Assembly: GCA_963775975.1 (NCBI GenBank)
Contig: CAVZKX010000005.1
Span: 1-64,000, forward strand
Reading direction: 5' to 3'
Length of the DNA stretch: 64,000 nt
Source: JANXQG01 sp963775975
GTDB taxonomy: Bacteria; Planctomycetota; Planctomycetia; Pirellulales; Thermoguttaceae
In this document: positions 53,661 to 62,980 of the stretch, one piece after another
Numbering within the stretch: the first letter of the stretch is position 1
Layout: each line of letters starts with the position of its first letter
Translations under genes and position numbers: made by a program
Notes under the pieces: generated by a model
Seen by the model: the letters and a program-made list of their open reading frames with translations, nothing else
Told to the model about the DNA's origin: nothing
The model's database searches: none

Positions 53661-55064
53661 ATGACCAAACGCCTTTACATCGAAACCGTCGGCTGCCAGA
53701 TGAACGTGCTGGACAGCGAGCTTATCGTCTCCGATCTCGTGCAGGCCGGCTATGAGTTGGTCGATAGCCCGCAGAATGCCGACACGATCCTCTACAACAC
53801 GTGCAGCGTCCGCCAACACGCCGAAGACAAAATATATAGTGCTCTCGGCCGCTTGCGCCCGCTCAAGGAGCACCGGCCGGACGCGATTGTCGGCGTGCTG
53901 GGCTGCATGGCGCAAAAGGACCAGGACCAGATCTTCCGCCGCGCCGGGCACGTCGATCTGGTTGTCGGGCCGGGGCAGTTCAATCGCCTGCCGCAGATTC
54001 TTGAGGAAGTGGCTTCGCAGCATTATCGAGAACCGCGGCTGGAAGTGAGTCTTGATCGCCTCAAGGCGGGCCGTTCGCAGGTCGAAGAGAGTTTCGCCCA
54101 CTTCGATCCGCCGCGTCCGCCGGAGTTGCGCGCATCGCCGTATCAGGCGATGGTGCGGATCATGTTCGGCTGCGACAAGTTCTGCACGTACTGCATCGTG
54201 CCCAAAGTCCGCGGCCCGGAGCAAAGCCGGCCGGCGGCCGAGATCGTGGAGGAGGTCCGCCGCCTGGCCGGGGACGGCTGTCTTGAGGTCACGCTGCTGG
54301 GCCAGACCGTCAACAGCTATAAGGACGCGAGCGAGGGCAAACACTTGCGGCTCTCCGATTTACTTGCCCGGCTGAACGAGATCGACGGCCTGCGGCGGAT
54401 CAAGTTCGTCACGAACTATCCGAAACACATGACCGACGACCTGTTGCAAGCGGTCCGCGACCTGCCCAAGGTTTCCCCATATCTGCACGTGCCCGTGCAA
54501 AGCGGCTCGAACGAGCAGCTCAAACGCATGAAACGTGGCTACACAGTCGAGTATTATCGCGAAATGATCGAAAGGATTCGCGCCACCGTGCCCGACGCGG
54601 CCATCACGAGCGACTTCATCGTCGGCTTCTGCGGCGAGACGGAAGATGATTTCCAGCAAACGGTCGATATCGTCCGCTGGGCTCGATTCAAGAATAGTTT
54701 CATCTTCAAATACAGCGAGCGGCCGGGCACAAAAGCAGCCGGCCTCATGCCGGACGACGTGCCCGACGCGGTGAAGCGCCGCAGGAACAATGATTTGCTG
54801 GCGGTGCAAAACGCTATTAGCTTAGAGCTAACTCTGCCATTGGCGGGAAAAGAATTGGAAGTGCTCGTGGAGGGTCCCAGCAAAGCCGCGCAAAAGCGGG
54901 CGGCCTCTGCGGAAGACACGGCGAGCGACGAAGTCGTCCAGCTTGTCGGCCGCTCGACTCACGATCACATCGTCGTCTTCGACGGCCCGCGAACGCTCAT
55001 CGGCCAAATCTTGCCGGTACGGATCGAGAAGGTCGATGCGTTCACGCTGTTCGGGCGGACTTGA
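53661..55064 (+). CDS. miaB: tRNA-2-methylthio-N6-dimethylallyladenosine synthase (MiaB)
   Basis: Radical-SAM methylthiotransferase modifying A37 of tRNAs. 467 residues. The N-terminal UPF0004 domain has its three cluster cysteines in VGCQMN (C12), YNTCSVRQ and LGCMAQ. The radical-SAM motif is CDKFCTYC (C171, C175, C178). A TRAM domain ends the protein (VEGPSKAAQKRA... RTLIGQILPVRIEKV), with an insertion of about 15 residues in the TRAM loop (ASAEDTASDEVVQ). It follows fmt and a small membrane protein. The start codon abuts a palindrome. Confidence 0.95.
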   Translation: MTKRLYIETVGCQMNVLDSELIVSDLVQAGYELVDSPQNADTILYNTCSVRQHAEDKIYSALGRLRPLKEHRPDAIVGVLGCMAQKDQDQIFRRAGHVDLVVGPGQFNRLPQILEEVASQHYREPRLEVSLDRLKAGRSQVEESFAHFDPPRPPELRASPYQAMVRIMFGCDKFCTYCIVPKVRGPEQSRPAAEIVEEVRRLAGDGCLEVTLLGQTVNSYKDASEGKHLRLSDLLARLNEIDGLRRIKFVTNYPKHMTDDLLQAVRDLPKVSPYLHVPVQSGSNEQLKRMKRGYTVEYYREMIERIRATVPDAAITSDFIVGFCGETEDDFQQTVDIVRWARFKNSFIFKYSERPGTKAAGLMPDDVPDAVKRRRNNDLLAVQNAISLELTLPLAGKELEVLVEGPSKAAQKRAASAEDTASDEVVQLVGRSTHDHIVVFDGPRTLIGQILPVRIEKVDAFTLFGRT

Positions 55065-55067
55065 TTC

Positions 55068-56009
55068 ATGGATCACGATCAACTGTTTAAGGAAGTCCTG
55101 ACAACGTTCTTCATGGACTTTCTCGAAGTCTTTTGTCCTGAATTAGCCGCCTACATTGAACGCGAGTCTGTCGAGTTCCTAGACAAAGAAGTCTTCACGG
55201 ACGTTACGCACGGCGAGCGCCACGAAGCCGATTTGGTGGCAAAAGCGAAGTTCCGCGGAAAGCCGTTGGCTTTCCTGATTCACGTCGAAGTGCAGGCGCA
55301 GCCGCCGAAGGATTTCGGAAAGCGGATGTTTACCTACTTCGCGCGCTTCCACGAAAAGTACGACTTACCGGTCTATCCAATTGCTTTGTTTTCGCATCAA
55401 GCCCCAAGAGTGCTCGAACCTGACCAGTTTCGCGTTGATTTCCCCGATTTGGCAGTGCTCCAGTTCCGATTCCGAGCGGTGCAATTAAACCAGTTGCAAT
55501 GGCAGGAGTTCGAAGATAGGCAAAGCCCCGTTCTGGCCGCCTTTATGGCAACGATGCACCGCGCTCCGCAGGAAACAGCCCGCGTCAAATTGGCTTGCCT
55601 GCGAATGCTGGCGCGGCTAGCCCTAGATCCGGCGCGGCGGCAGTTGATCTCAGGCTTTATCGATTCGTATCTTCGGCTTACAATAGAAGAAACCGATCAA
55701 TTCGGGGCCGAGTTGCAAGAGCTTGGTCCCCAAGAGAAGGAGAGTGTCATGGAAATCGTAACAAGTTGGATGGAAGAAGGCCTCGAGCGAGGGCGGCAGG
55801 AGGGGCGGTTGGAAGCACAGTTGGAGGCATTGGATCGCGAGCGCAGGCTGCTCGTGCGACAGCTTCGTAAACTGCTGGGCAATCTTGATCCGCCGGTCGA
55901 ATCGCACATCGCAACCCTTTCGGCCGACGGCGTCGAGCAACTTGGGGACGCGCTGCTCGATTTCAATTCCCAAGCCGACTTGGACGCTTGGCTACAGGCA
56001 CGTCTGTAA
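55068..56009 (+). CDS. Rpn family PD-(D/E)XK nuclease / putative transposase with DUF4351 tail
   Basis: 313 residues, starting 4 bases after miaB. MDHDQLFKEVLTTFFMDFLE and the pattern GERHEADLVAK...FLIHVEVQAQ (about 48-78) fit the Rpn/YhgA PD-(D/E)XK nuclease core, with Asp 55 and the E-x-Q-like strand as likely catalytic residues. Rpn proteins in E. coli promote RecA-independent recombination. The C terminus (about 255-313, LRKLLGNLDPPVESHIATLS) resembles DUF4351. A highly charged helical stretch (GLERGRQEGRLEAQLEALDR) links them. These genes occur in many scattered copies in planctomycetes and cyanobacteria. Confidence 0.85.
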   Translation: MDHDQLFKEVLTTFFMDFLEVFCPELAAYIERESVEFLDKEVFTDVTHGERHEADLVAKAKFRGKPLAFLIHVEVQAQPPKDFGKRMFTYFARFHEKYDLPVYPIALFSHQAPRVLEPDQFRVDFPDLAVLQFRFRAVQLNQLQWQEFEDRQSPVLAAFMATMHRAPQETARVKLACLRMLARLALDPARRQLISGFIDSYLRLTIEETDQFGAELQELGPQEKESVMEIVTSWMEEGLERGRQEGRLEAQLEALDRERRLLVRQLRKLLGNLDPPVESHIATLSADGVEQLGDALLDFNSQADLDAWLQARL

Positions 56010-56026
56010 ACAAGTCGAGGCCAATC

Positions 56027-56209
56027 ATGCCGGAAGTTCGCGGGATAATCCACGGAAAGACGATTAAATTGCAAGAAGATTTGGGGATGCAGGATGGCGA
56101 GAAGGTCAAGGTAACTATTCGTCATGCGTCTCCGCCGGGCGAAGGTATCCGCCGTTCCGCTGGAGCGTGGGCTGGCGCAGGCGAAGAGTTAGATCGGTGG
56201 CTGGCGTAA
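56027..56209 (+). CDS. Small antitoxin-like protein (DUF104/VapB-like), no toxin partner
   Basis: 60 residues from ATG 56027. The pattern VRGIIHGKTIKLQEDLGMQD, followed by GEKVKVTIR, is a small swapped-hairpin DNA-binding type seen in DUF104 and VapB-like antitoxins; the GAWAGAGEELDRWL tail is the usual toxin-binding end. In complete modules a PIN-domain VapC gene overlaps the 3' end; here only 42 bases separate it from glnE and no toxin frame is present. An orphan or remnant. Confidence 0.65.
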   Translation: MPEVRGIIHGKTIKLQEDLGMQDGEKVKVTIRHASPPGEGIRRSAGAWAGAGEELDRWLA

Positions 56210-56251
56210 CTGCCCGCCGCCTCTATGTTACCCCAATCCCGTTAATGTTTC

Positions 56252-59200
56252 ATGGAAATCCCCACCATCCGCCATTGGCTGGACGATGCCGACGCCGCGC
56301 GAGAGTTTCTCGCGTCATTGGGTGTAATCGATCTTCGCCGAGCCCACGCGGCGCTGGTAAGCATCGCCGCGGCCGGCATGACGCTCGATTTGTTGGCCAT
56401 GATCTGCGAACAACTCGCGCAAACGCTCGCCCGCTGCCCCGATCCGGACATGGCCCTCAATAACCTGGACCGCTTCGTGGCCCAGGCCCGCAATCCGCTG
56501 AGCATGGGCACGCTCTTCGAGCGCGATTCGACGGCGCTGCCTTCGCTGGTGCAGATTTTTTCCACTAGTCAGCACCTCTCGGACCTCTTGATCGCCGATC
56601 CGGAAGGATTCGACCTCCTGCGATTGACCGAGGGCTCGCCCGTCGCCCGGCAGATGCTCGTCGAGGATCTCGTGGCGGAAATCTCCGCCTTGGAGCACGA
56701 GCAGGCAGTGCTCCGCTCGTTGAGGCGGTTCAAGCGCCGCGAGACGCTGCGGATCGCTTATGGCGACATCATCCGCGAGCAAAGCCTGCAAACGGTCACT
56801 GCGCAGATTTCCTATCTGGCGGACACAATCCTGGAAGGCGCCCTCCGTGCGGCCTGGCGAAAACTCCGCGCCCAGCGCGGCAACCCTGTCGCGGCCGACG
56901 GTAGCACTGCACGGTTCGTCATCCTGGGGATGGGCAAGCTCGGCGGCTGCGAGTTGAACTATTCCAGCGACATCGACCTGATCTTCCTTTACGACGGCGA
57001 CGGCAAGACCGACGGCCCGCGGCCGGTGAGCAACCGCGAGTTCTTCGAACAGCTCGCCCGCGACGTGGTGCGGTTCCTGACGATCAACACCGACCTGGGC
57101 ATCGCCTACCGCGTCGATCTGCGACTGCGGCCGGACGGCCAGCGGGGGCCGATGGTCATGTCCCTGCCGGCGATGCTCAACTATTACGATTTCCGCGGGC
57201 GGACGTGGGAGCGGCAGGCGTTCATCAAGGCCCGGCCCGCGGCGGGAGACCTGGAACTCGGCGAGCATTTCCTCGCGCTGCTCTCGCCCTGGATTTACCG
57301 CCGTTATCTTAGCCGGGCGGACATCGGCGGCATCAAGGCCCTCAAGCGGCGGATCGAACAGACGGCCCACGGCGAGGACCAGGTGCGCGACGTGAAGGTC
57401 GGCCACGGCGGAATCCGCGACATCGAGTTCGTGATCCAATTCCTGCAACTCCTCAACGGCGGCGACCTGCCGCAGCTTCGCACGGGCAACACGCTGGAAG
57501 CGATGACGCACCTGGAACAGTGCGGCTGCCTCACAAACCAGGAACGGGTCTTGTTGGGCGAGAATTACAACTTCCTCCGCAAGATCGAGCACCGCTTGCA
57601 GATACTCTTCGACCTGCAGACGCACATGATGCCAGCCGAGCCGGCCGAGTTGCGAAAGCTGGCGCTCCGGATGGGTTACGAGGACCTGCCCGACAAGCCA
57701 GCGCTGGAAACGTTCGTGGCCGATTACCGCGAGAAGACCTCGTTCAATCGCAAGATCCTCGATCACTTGCTGCACGATGCCTTTGGCGAGGACAACTCCG
57801 AGGCCGAGGCCGATCTCGTACTCGATCCCGACCCGCAGCCGGAACTGATCGAAAAGGTGCTCAGCAAGCACCATTTCCGCGACGTGAAGCAGGCCTATCA
57901 GAACTTGATGGCCTTGTCGGAAGAAAAGATTCGCTTTCTATCCACGCGCCGCTGCCGTCACTTCCTGGCGGCGATCGCCGCCGATTTGCTCAAGGAAGTC
58001 GGCGCCACGGCCGATCCTGATGCCGCGCTCGTGAATCTCGACCGTGTCAGCGATTCATTGGGCGGCAAGGGCGTGCTCTGGGAACTGTTCAGCTTCAACC
58101 CGCCCAGCCTGCGGCTTTACGTCGAGCTTTGTGCCTATAGCCCGCACCTCTCGAACATACTCATCAGCAACCCCGGCATGATCGACGGGCTGATGGACAG
58201 CCTCGTTCTGGACCGATTGCCCAGCCGCGACGGCCTGCGGGAGACGCTCAAGGAGCTTTGCTGGGCAGCCGAAGACATCGAGCCGATTCTGCACAGCTTC
58301 AAGAACGATCAGCAGCTTCGCGTCGGCGTCCGCGATCTGCTCGGCAAGGAAGACTTGCAGGCCACGACGAACGTCCTCTCGGACATCGCCGAAGTCTGCC
58401 TCGCCCAGATCGCCGCGTCAGAATATCAGAAGCTTATCGCCAAGTTCGGCCGGCCGCGGATCGGCGAAGGCCCGCGGGCGGGCGAGCCGTGCGACATGGC
58501 GATCCTGGCGATGGGCAAGTTCGGCGGCCGCGAGATGAATTATCACAGCGACCTGGACATCATTTTTCTCTACGAAGCCGATGGCCAGACTGCATTCGAT
58601 TTCGGCCAATGGTCCGCCCGCAGCACGTCGAATCAGCATTTCTTCAGCGAGCTGGGGCAGCGAATCATTACGAAGACGAGCCGTTTGAGCCCGTCGGGCA
58701 AGCTGTATGAAGTAGACGCCCGGCTGCGGCCCACCGGCAAGAGCGGCTCGTTGGCGATCACAATGAGCGAGTTCAACCACTACCACGCCGAGGGCTCCGG
58801 CCAGCTTTGGGAGCGGCAAGCATTGTGCAAGGCCCGGCCGGTTTACGGCTCATTGCGGACGATGCGGGCGGCGACGATCGCCGTGCAGCGGGCCGCCTTT
58901 GCCCGACGCTGGCGGCGGAAAGACGCCGGCGAGATCCGCCAGATGCGGCAGCGGCTGGAAAACACGGTCGGCGCGGGCGATCTGAAGCGCGGCCACGGCG
59001 GCATCGTCGATATCGAGTTTCTTGTGCAGATGTTTCAGTTGCAGCACGCCCGCAAGAATCCATCGCTTCGTGTGACGAACACGTTAGCCGCGCTGCGGGC
59101 GATTGAGGCCGGCGGATTCCTGTCGGCCGACGAGCATCACTTCTTCGAATCGAGCTATCGCTTCCTCCGAACGATCGAAAGTCGCTTGCAGCTTATGAAT

Positions 59201-59362
59201 TCGACCGCGCGCGACCAGTTGCCGCACGACGCGACCGAATTGAACAAACTGGCGCACCTCCTTCGCTATGCCAGCGGTGACGCGCTGATGTGCGACTACG
59301 AGAAGACGACGAGCCAAATCCGCGAGCGGTTCGATGCGGCGTTTGATGCAGCGGGGAAGTGA
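56252..59362 (+). CDS. glnE: Bifunctional glutamine synthetase adenylyltransferase/adenylyl-removing enzyme
   Basis: Controls glutamine synthetase by adding or removing AMP in response to PII and glutamine. 1,036 residues, slightly over the usual 900-950. The N-terminal removing domain has the nucleotidyltransferase motif GGCELNYSSDIDLIFLYDGD (about 230-249), and the C-terminal adding domain has GGREMNYHSDLDIIFLYEAD (about 757-776); each keeps the S-D-x-D metal pair. Between them are helical linker domains (HGGIRDIEFVIQFLQLLNGG, and the equivalent HGGIVDIEFLVQMFQ in the second half). No glnA or glnB gene is in the window. Confidence 0.95.
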   Translation: MEIPTIRHWLDDADAAREFLASLGVIDLRRAHAALVSIAAAGMTLDLLAMICEQLAQTLARCPDPDMALNNLDRFVAQARNPLSMGTLFERDSTALPSLVQIFSTSQHLSDLLIADPEGFDLLRLTEGSPVARQMLVEDLVAEISALEHEQAVLRSLRRFKRRETLRIAYGDIIREQSLQTVTAQISYLADTILEGALRAAWRKLRAQRGNPVAADGSTARFVILGMGKLGGCELNYSSDIDLIFLYDGDGKTDGPRPVSNREFFEQLARDVVRFLTINTDLGIAYRVDLRLRPDGQRGPMVMSLPAMLNYYDFRGRTWERQAFIKARPAAGDLELGEHFLALLSPWIYRRYLSRADIGGIKALKRRIEQTAHGEDQVRDVKVGHGGIRDIEFVIQFLQLLNGGDLPQLRTGNTLEAMTHLEQCGCLTNQERVLLGENYNFLRKIEHRLQILFDLQTHMMPAEPAELRKLALRMGYEDLPDKPALETFVADYREKTSFNRKILDHLLHDAFGEDNSEAEADLVLDPDPQPELIEKVLSKHHFRDVKQAYQNLMALSEEKIRFLSTRRCRHFLAAIAADLLKEVGATADPDAALVNLDRVSDSLGGKGVLWELFSFNPPSLRLYVELCAYSPHLSNILISNPGMIDGLMDSLVLDRLPSRDGLRETLKELCWAAEDIEPILHSFKNDQQLRVGVRDLLGKEDLQATTNVLSDIAEVCLAQIAASEYQKLIAKFGRPRIGEGPRAGEPCDMAILAMGKFGGREMNYHSDLDIIFLYEADGQTAFDFGQWSARSTSNQHFFSELGQRIITKTSRLSPSGKLYEVDARLRPTGKSGSLAITMSEFNHYHAEGSGQLWERQALCKARPVYGSLRTMRAATIAVQRAAFARRWRRKDAGEIRQMRQRLENTVGAGDLKRGHGGIVDIEFLVQMFQLQHARKNPSLRVTNTLAALRAIEAGGFLSADEHHFFESSYRFLRTIESRLQLMNSTARDQLPHDATELNKLAHLLRYASGDALMCDYEKTTSQIRERFDAAFDAAGK

Positions 59363-59364
59363 TT

Positions 59365-60111
59365 ATGCCTTCATCAGTCCGGCGGCGCGTAGAGGAGGGC
59401 AGCGTGCGTAGCATCGAAGATTCGCTTCGCAGCCTTTTGGCTGAACGCCAGCGGCGGCATGATGCTTGGATTGACGAGATGATCGAAAGGTATGGTTTCA
59501 TCCCCGATCCATTCATTACTGGGCGTCCTCGCTCGACTAAGACGTTACCGTTGCCATGCCCCGCTGGGATCGGCGACAGAAAACTGGATAACTTCGAGAG
59601 GCGAAGAGGATTTCGCTTATCTAAGAGCCTGCGAGAATGGCTCAAGATTACAAATGGCGCGGCAGGCTTCTTCGGTATTCGGCCCCAACGGTTAACTTAT
59701 GACCTGGAAAGAGACATGGACTTTTGGGACGAGTGGAATGCGCACTGTTGGATTCCAGTCGCCAGTGATGATTTCGGCAACCGGTACGTTCAAATCGTGA
59801 CGAAAGAACCTGGCGACATTGAACCGGTTTGCTACGTCGAGGTGATCGGAGACCGCATTGCGTACGTTGCCGCGTCAAATATGATGACGTTTGCGCTGTT
59901 GAAACTCGAAGAAGAATTCCAGTTGCACGAGAGGTATATGGAAGACGCCGGCTTGGTCCAAAACCTGCCCGAACGCAGGCTTGCTAAGGGTGGGTGGATA
60001 AGGACGGTCAATTGGCAGTTCAATAAACGATACATGCTTTTCAGGGATCCTGATTTGAAGAAGGTCAAAGGGCTGCCGCTGCCATGGTCAGAGGGATGTC
60101 GTATGCGATAA
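59365..60111 (+). CDS. SMI1/KNR4 (SUKH) superfamily protein
   Basis: About 248 residues from ATG 59365 (a GTG at 59359 overlapping the glnE stop is also possible). The SUKH core reads IGDRKLDNFERRRGFRLSKS, LREWLKITNGAAGFFGIRP and, later, WIPVASDDFGNRYVQIVTKE. Bacterial SUKH proteins often act as immunity proteins against polymorphic toxins, but many stand alone. No toxin gene is adjacent. The N-terminal 60 residues and the C-terminal 55 residues extend beyond the domain. Confidence 0.7.
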   Translation: MPSSVRRRVEEGSVRSIEDSLRSLLAERQRRHDAWIDEMIERYGFIPDPFITGRPRSTKTLPLPCPAGIGDRKLDNFERRRGFRLSKSLREWLKITNGAAGFFGIRPQRLTYDLERDMDFWDEWNAHCWIPVASDDFGNRYVQIVTKEPGDIEPVCYVEVIGDRIAYVAASNMMTFALLKLEEEFQLHERYMEDAGLVQNLPERRLAKGGWIRTVNWQFNKRYMLFRDPDLKKVKGLPLPWSEGCRMR

Positions 60112-60197
60112 GAAATTGCGCGGTCCAGTGATGCTGATCACGTTCACTGCGAGCAAGCAGGTTACGACGGCTGTGAGCGGTACGATGGGGATCTGCC

Positions 60198-61445
60198 TTA
60201 TGCGTTCTCCCCCGCCAACCATCCCGTACTGAATGCCGCCTGAAAATTGTATCCGCCAATTGGGCCGTCGAGGTCGAGGATTTCGCCGGCCAAGTAGAGT
60301 CCAGGCGTCGTGCGGCTTTCCATCGTGCGCGAGTCGACTTCATCGAGCGCCACGCCGCCGGCGGTAACTTCGGCCTTGTTGAATCCCAGCGTGCCGCTGA
60401 CGGGTATATCGAACTGTTTTAACCCGGCCACCAACTTCTGCCGCTCGATCCGTGAGATTTCCGCCGCGCGGCGGTCGCGACCGATGCCGGATTGCACCGT
60501 GATCATTTCCGCCAGTCGCTGCGGCACGAAGCGGGCGACGACCGCGGCCGCCAACCGTCCGCCCGCTTGCTGACAATGCTCCTGGATTTCGGCCTCCAGC
60601 AATTGGTTGTTGCTGCCGGGCAATAAGTCGCATCGCAGCACGAGGCGCTGCGCCTGCGGATGCCCGCTCACTTTACGGCTCACGTCGAGCACGGCCGGGC
60701 CGGAAACGCCGAAATGCGTGAATAGCAGCGAGCCTCGACGCTCAACCAAACATTCCGGCGCAGCGTCGGTTGCGTTATCCATCTCGACGACTGCCACGCG
60801 AATGTCCGGCAGCGTGATGCCTTGCAACTCGCGGACCCACGGCGCGGGAGAGGTAATCGGCACAAGGGCCGGCCGCGTCGGAACAATCGTGTGGCCCAAG
60901 TCGGCTGCCCAGGCGTAGCCGTCGCCGGTCGACCCGCTGCTGGGGAACGAATTGCCACCGGTCGTAACGATGACGCTTTCCGCCAGCAAGGTCCGCTTGG
61001 AGGCGACGACGCGCAGCCCGCTCGCGTAGGGCCCGATTGAAAGCACCGGTTCGTCGCAGGCCAATGTGCAGCCGCTGCGGCGAAGGATCGCCATGAGCGC
61101 CGCAAGCACGTCGCCGGCGCGGTCGCTGACGGGAAAGATCTTGCCCGTTGGCTCAACTTTCGTTTTGACGCCTTCTGCTTCGATCAGGTCGACGAGTTGT
61201 TGAGGGCTGAGGGCGGCCAGTGCGGAGTGGAGAAACGGCCCTTGCTCGGCATACGCCTCGACGATGCCGCGAGCGTCGACAGCGTGTGTGATGTTGCAGC
61301 GGGAGCCGCCGGACATGAGGATTTTGGCGCCGGGGCGTTTCTTCTTTTCCACCAACAACGTGCGGCGACCGCGCTGGGCCGCGCGGCTGGCGGCCATTAG
61401 CCCCGCCGCCCCCGCGCCAATCACGATCACGTCCCAGTCATCCAT
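60198..61445 (-). CDS. HI0933/BaiN-type FAD-dependent oxidoreductase
   Basis: Flavoprotein of the HI0933-like (aminoacetone oxidase/BaiN) family, 415 residues. The dinucleotide motif is DVIVIGAGAAGLMAASRAAQ (about 5-24), followed by KILMSGGSRCNITH, a family signature, then VIVTTGGNSFPSSGSTGDGY and, near the end, LYLAGEILDLDGPIGGYNFQ with the second FAD contact. The physiological substrate is not established for most members. The start ATG at 61445 gives an 8-residue lead before the Rossmann fold. It is convergent with the SUKH gene. Confidence 0.9.
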   Translation of the reverse strand: MDDWDVIVIGAGAAGLMAASRAAQRGRRTLLVEKKKRPGAKILMSGGSRCNITHAVDARGIVEAYAEQGPFLHSALAALSPQQLVDLIEAEGVKTKVEPTGKIFPVSDRAGDVLAALMAILRRSGCTLACDEPVLSIGPYASGLRVVASKRTLLAESVIVTTGGNSFPSSGSTGDGYAWAADLGHTIVPTRPALVPITSPAPWVRELQGITLPDIRVAVVEMDNATDAAPECLVERRGSLLFTHFGVSGPAVLDVSRKVSGHPQAQRLVLRCDLLPGSNNQLLEAEIQEHCQQAGGRLAAAVVARFVPQRLAEMITVQSGIGRDRRAAEISRIERQKLVAGLKQFDIPVSGTLGFNKAEVTAGGVALDEVDSRTMESRTTPGLYLAGEILDLDGPIGGYNFQAAFSTGWLAGENA

Positions 61446-61673
61446 TCACTCGATCCTGAAATCTACTTTCCAGCGGTCGCATGTCGCACTTCCCGACACG
61501 GCTGGCGAAGAATTCGCCGCAATGTGCGGCGCAGAACCGCCTCTGGCCACGATGCAAAGCATGGTATAGTATAACGATACGGTAATTCTGCCGGCTCGGC
61601 CTGCTCCTGGCACATAGAATGCACTGGCTAGAGCCGGATGTTCCCTGCCCGCATCTTTCTTGGAGTTTCAGAC

Positions 61674-62846
61674 ATGCTCGTCCGCCAACCGTCCAATGTT
61701 TCCCGCCGCGGCTTCCTCGCAGCCGCAACCGCCGCCACGACTTTTTCCGCCGCCGGGCTAGTCAATCTCAGCGGCCTTGGCGCGGCGGTCGTCGCCGATC
61801 CGAAAATCGACGCGATGGTTTCCAAGGCGGTCGAGTTTTTGTCGACGCACCAATCGCCCAACGGGGCATTTACACCGCAAATGGGCGTCGGCATCACAGC
61901 CCTGGTAGTCACCGGGTTGTTGCGGAACGGCCGTTCGCCGGACGATCCGCTCGTGGCTCGCGGCCTAAAATTTCTCGAAGGCGCGGTTCAGCCCGACGGC
62001 GGCATTTATGCTCCCAAGCTCGGCTACAACAATTATGAGACCTGCATCGCCATAAATTGCTTCGTGGTGGCGAATGCAGACAAGCGCTACGACAAGATCA
62101 TCAAAAACGCCGAGAAGTATCTCAAGGCGACGCAGTGGACCGAGGCTCAAAACGACAACGACCCCGACCACAAAATGGACAAGTCCGATCCGTTCTACGG
62201 CGGCGCGGGCTACGGCAAAAACAAGCGGCCCGATCTATCCAACACGGCTTTTCTGGTAGACGCTTTGAAGGAAGCGGGCAATGGTCCCGACGACGAAGCG
62301 ATGAAAAAGGCCCTGGTTTTCGTCTCCCGATGTCAGAACCTGGAGAGCGAGTACAACACGACGCCAGCGGCAGCAAAAAATCCCGACGGCGGCTTCTACT
62401 ACACGCCCGCCAACGGCGGCGAAAGCGCCGCGGAGAAAATGCCCAACGGCGGCCTGCGGAGCTATGCCTCGATGACCTACTCGGGCCTCAAGAGCATGAT
62501 CTATTGCGGACTGAAGGCCGATGACCCGCGGGTCAAGGCGGCAACCAAGTGGATCAAGGAAAACTACGACCTCAAGACGAATCCCGGCCTCGGCGCCGAT
62601 GGACTGTACTACTATTACCACGTTTTCGCCAAAGCCCTGGATGCAATGGGCAGTGACACGCTTGATGACAATAAGGGCGTAAAGCACGACTGGCGGAAGG
62701 ATCTCGTCGCCGAACTTGCGTCCCAGCAGCAGCCTGATGGTTCCTGGGTGAACACGAAGAGCAAAAGCCGCCGTTGGTTCGAAGGTGACCCGAACCTGGT
62801 GACCGGCTACGCCCTGCTGTCGCTTTCGTACTGCCGGCCGAAGTAG
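61674..62846 (+). CDS. TAT-exported prenyltransferase/squalene-cyclase-fold repeat protein
   Basis: 390 residues from ATG 61674, preceded by TTGGAG. The N terminus (SRRGFLAAATAATTFSAAGL) is a twin-arginine signal. The body consists of (alpha/alpha) barrel repeats with QW-like signatures: FLSTHQSPNGAFTP, FLEGAVQPDGGIYAP, NPDGGFYYTPANGG and SQQQPDGSWVNTKSKSRRW. The acidic DxDD motif of true squalene cyclases is not visible, so catalysis of that reaction is doubtful. Such exported proteins are frequent in planctomycetes and their role is unknown. Confidence 0.88.
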   Translation: MLVRQPSNVSRRGFLAAATAATTFSAAGLVNLSGLGAAVVADPKIDAMVSKAVEFLSTHQSPNGAFTPQMGVGITALVVTGLLRNGRSPDDPLVARGLKFLEGAVQPDGGIYAPKLGYNNYETCIAINCFVVANADKRYDKIIKNAEKYLKATQWTEAQNDNDPDHKMDKSDPFYGGAGYGKNKRPDLSNTAFLVDALKEAGNGPDDEAMKKALVFVSRCQNLESEYNTTPAAAKNPDGGFYYTPANGGESAAEKMPNGGLRSYASMTYSGLKSMIYCGLKADDPRVKAATKWIKENYDLKTNPGLGADGLYYYYHVFAKALDAMGSDTLDDNKGVKHDWRKDLVAELASQQQPDGSWVNTKSKSRRWFEGDPNLVTGYALLSLSYCRPK

Positions 62847-62980
62847 TCTCGCGAACGCATTCATCTTGTCGCTCACTTGCGTCGCAAACTTGGCGGCTGG
62901 CGACGCTGAGGCAATGCGCCGATTCTGGAAGTCCGGTTGGTCGCCCTGCTTGTCAAGCCCCCTACTTTGGTATATATTGG

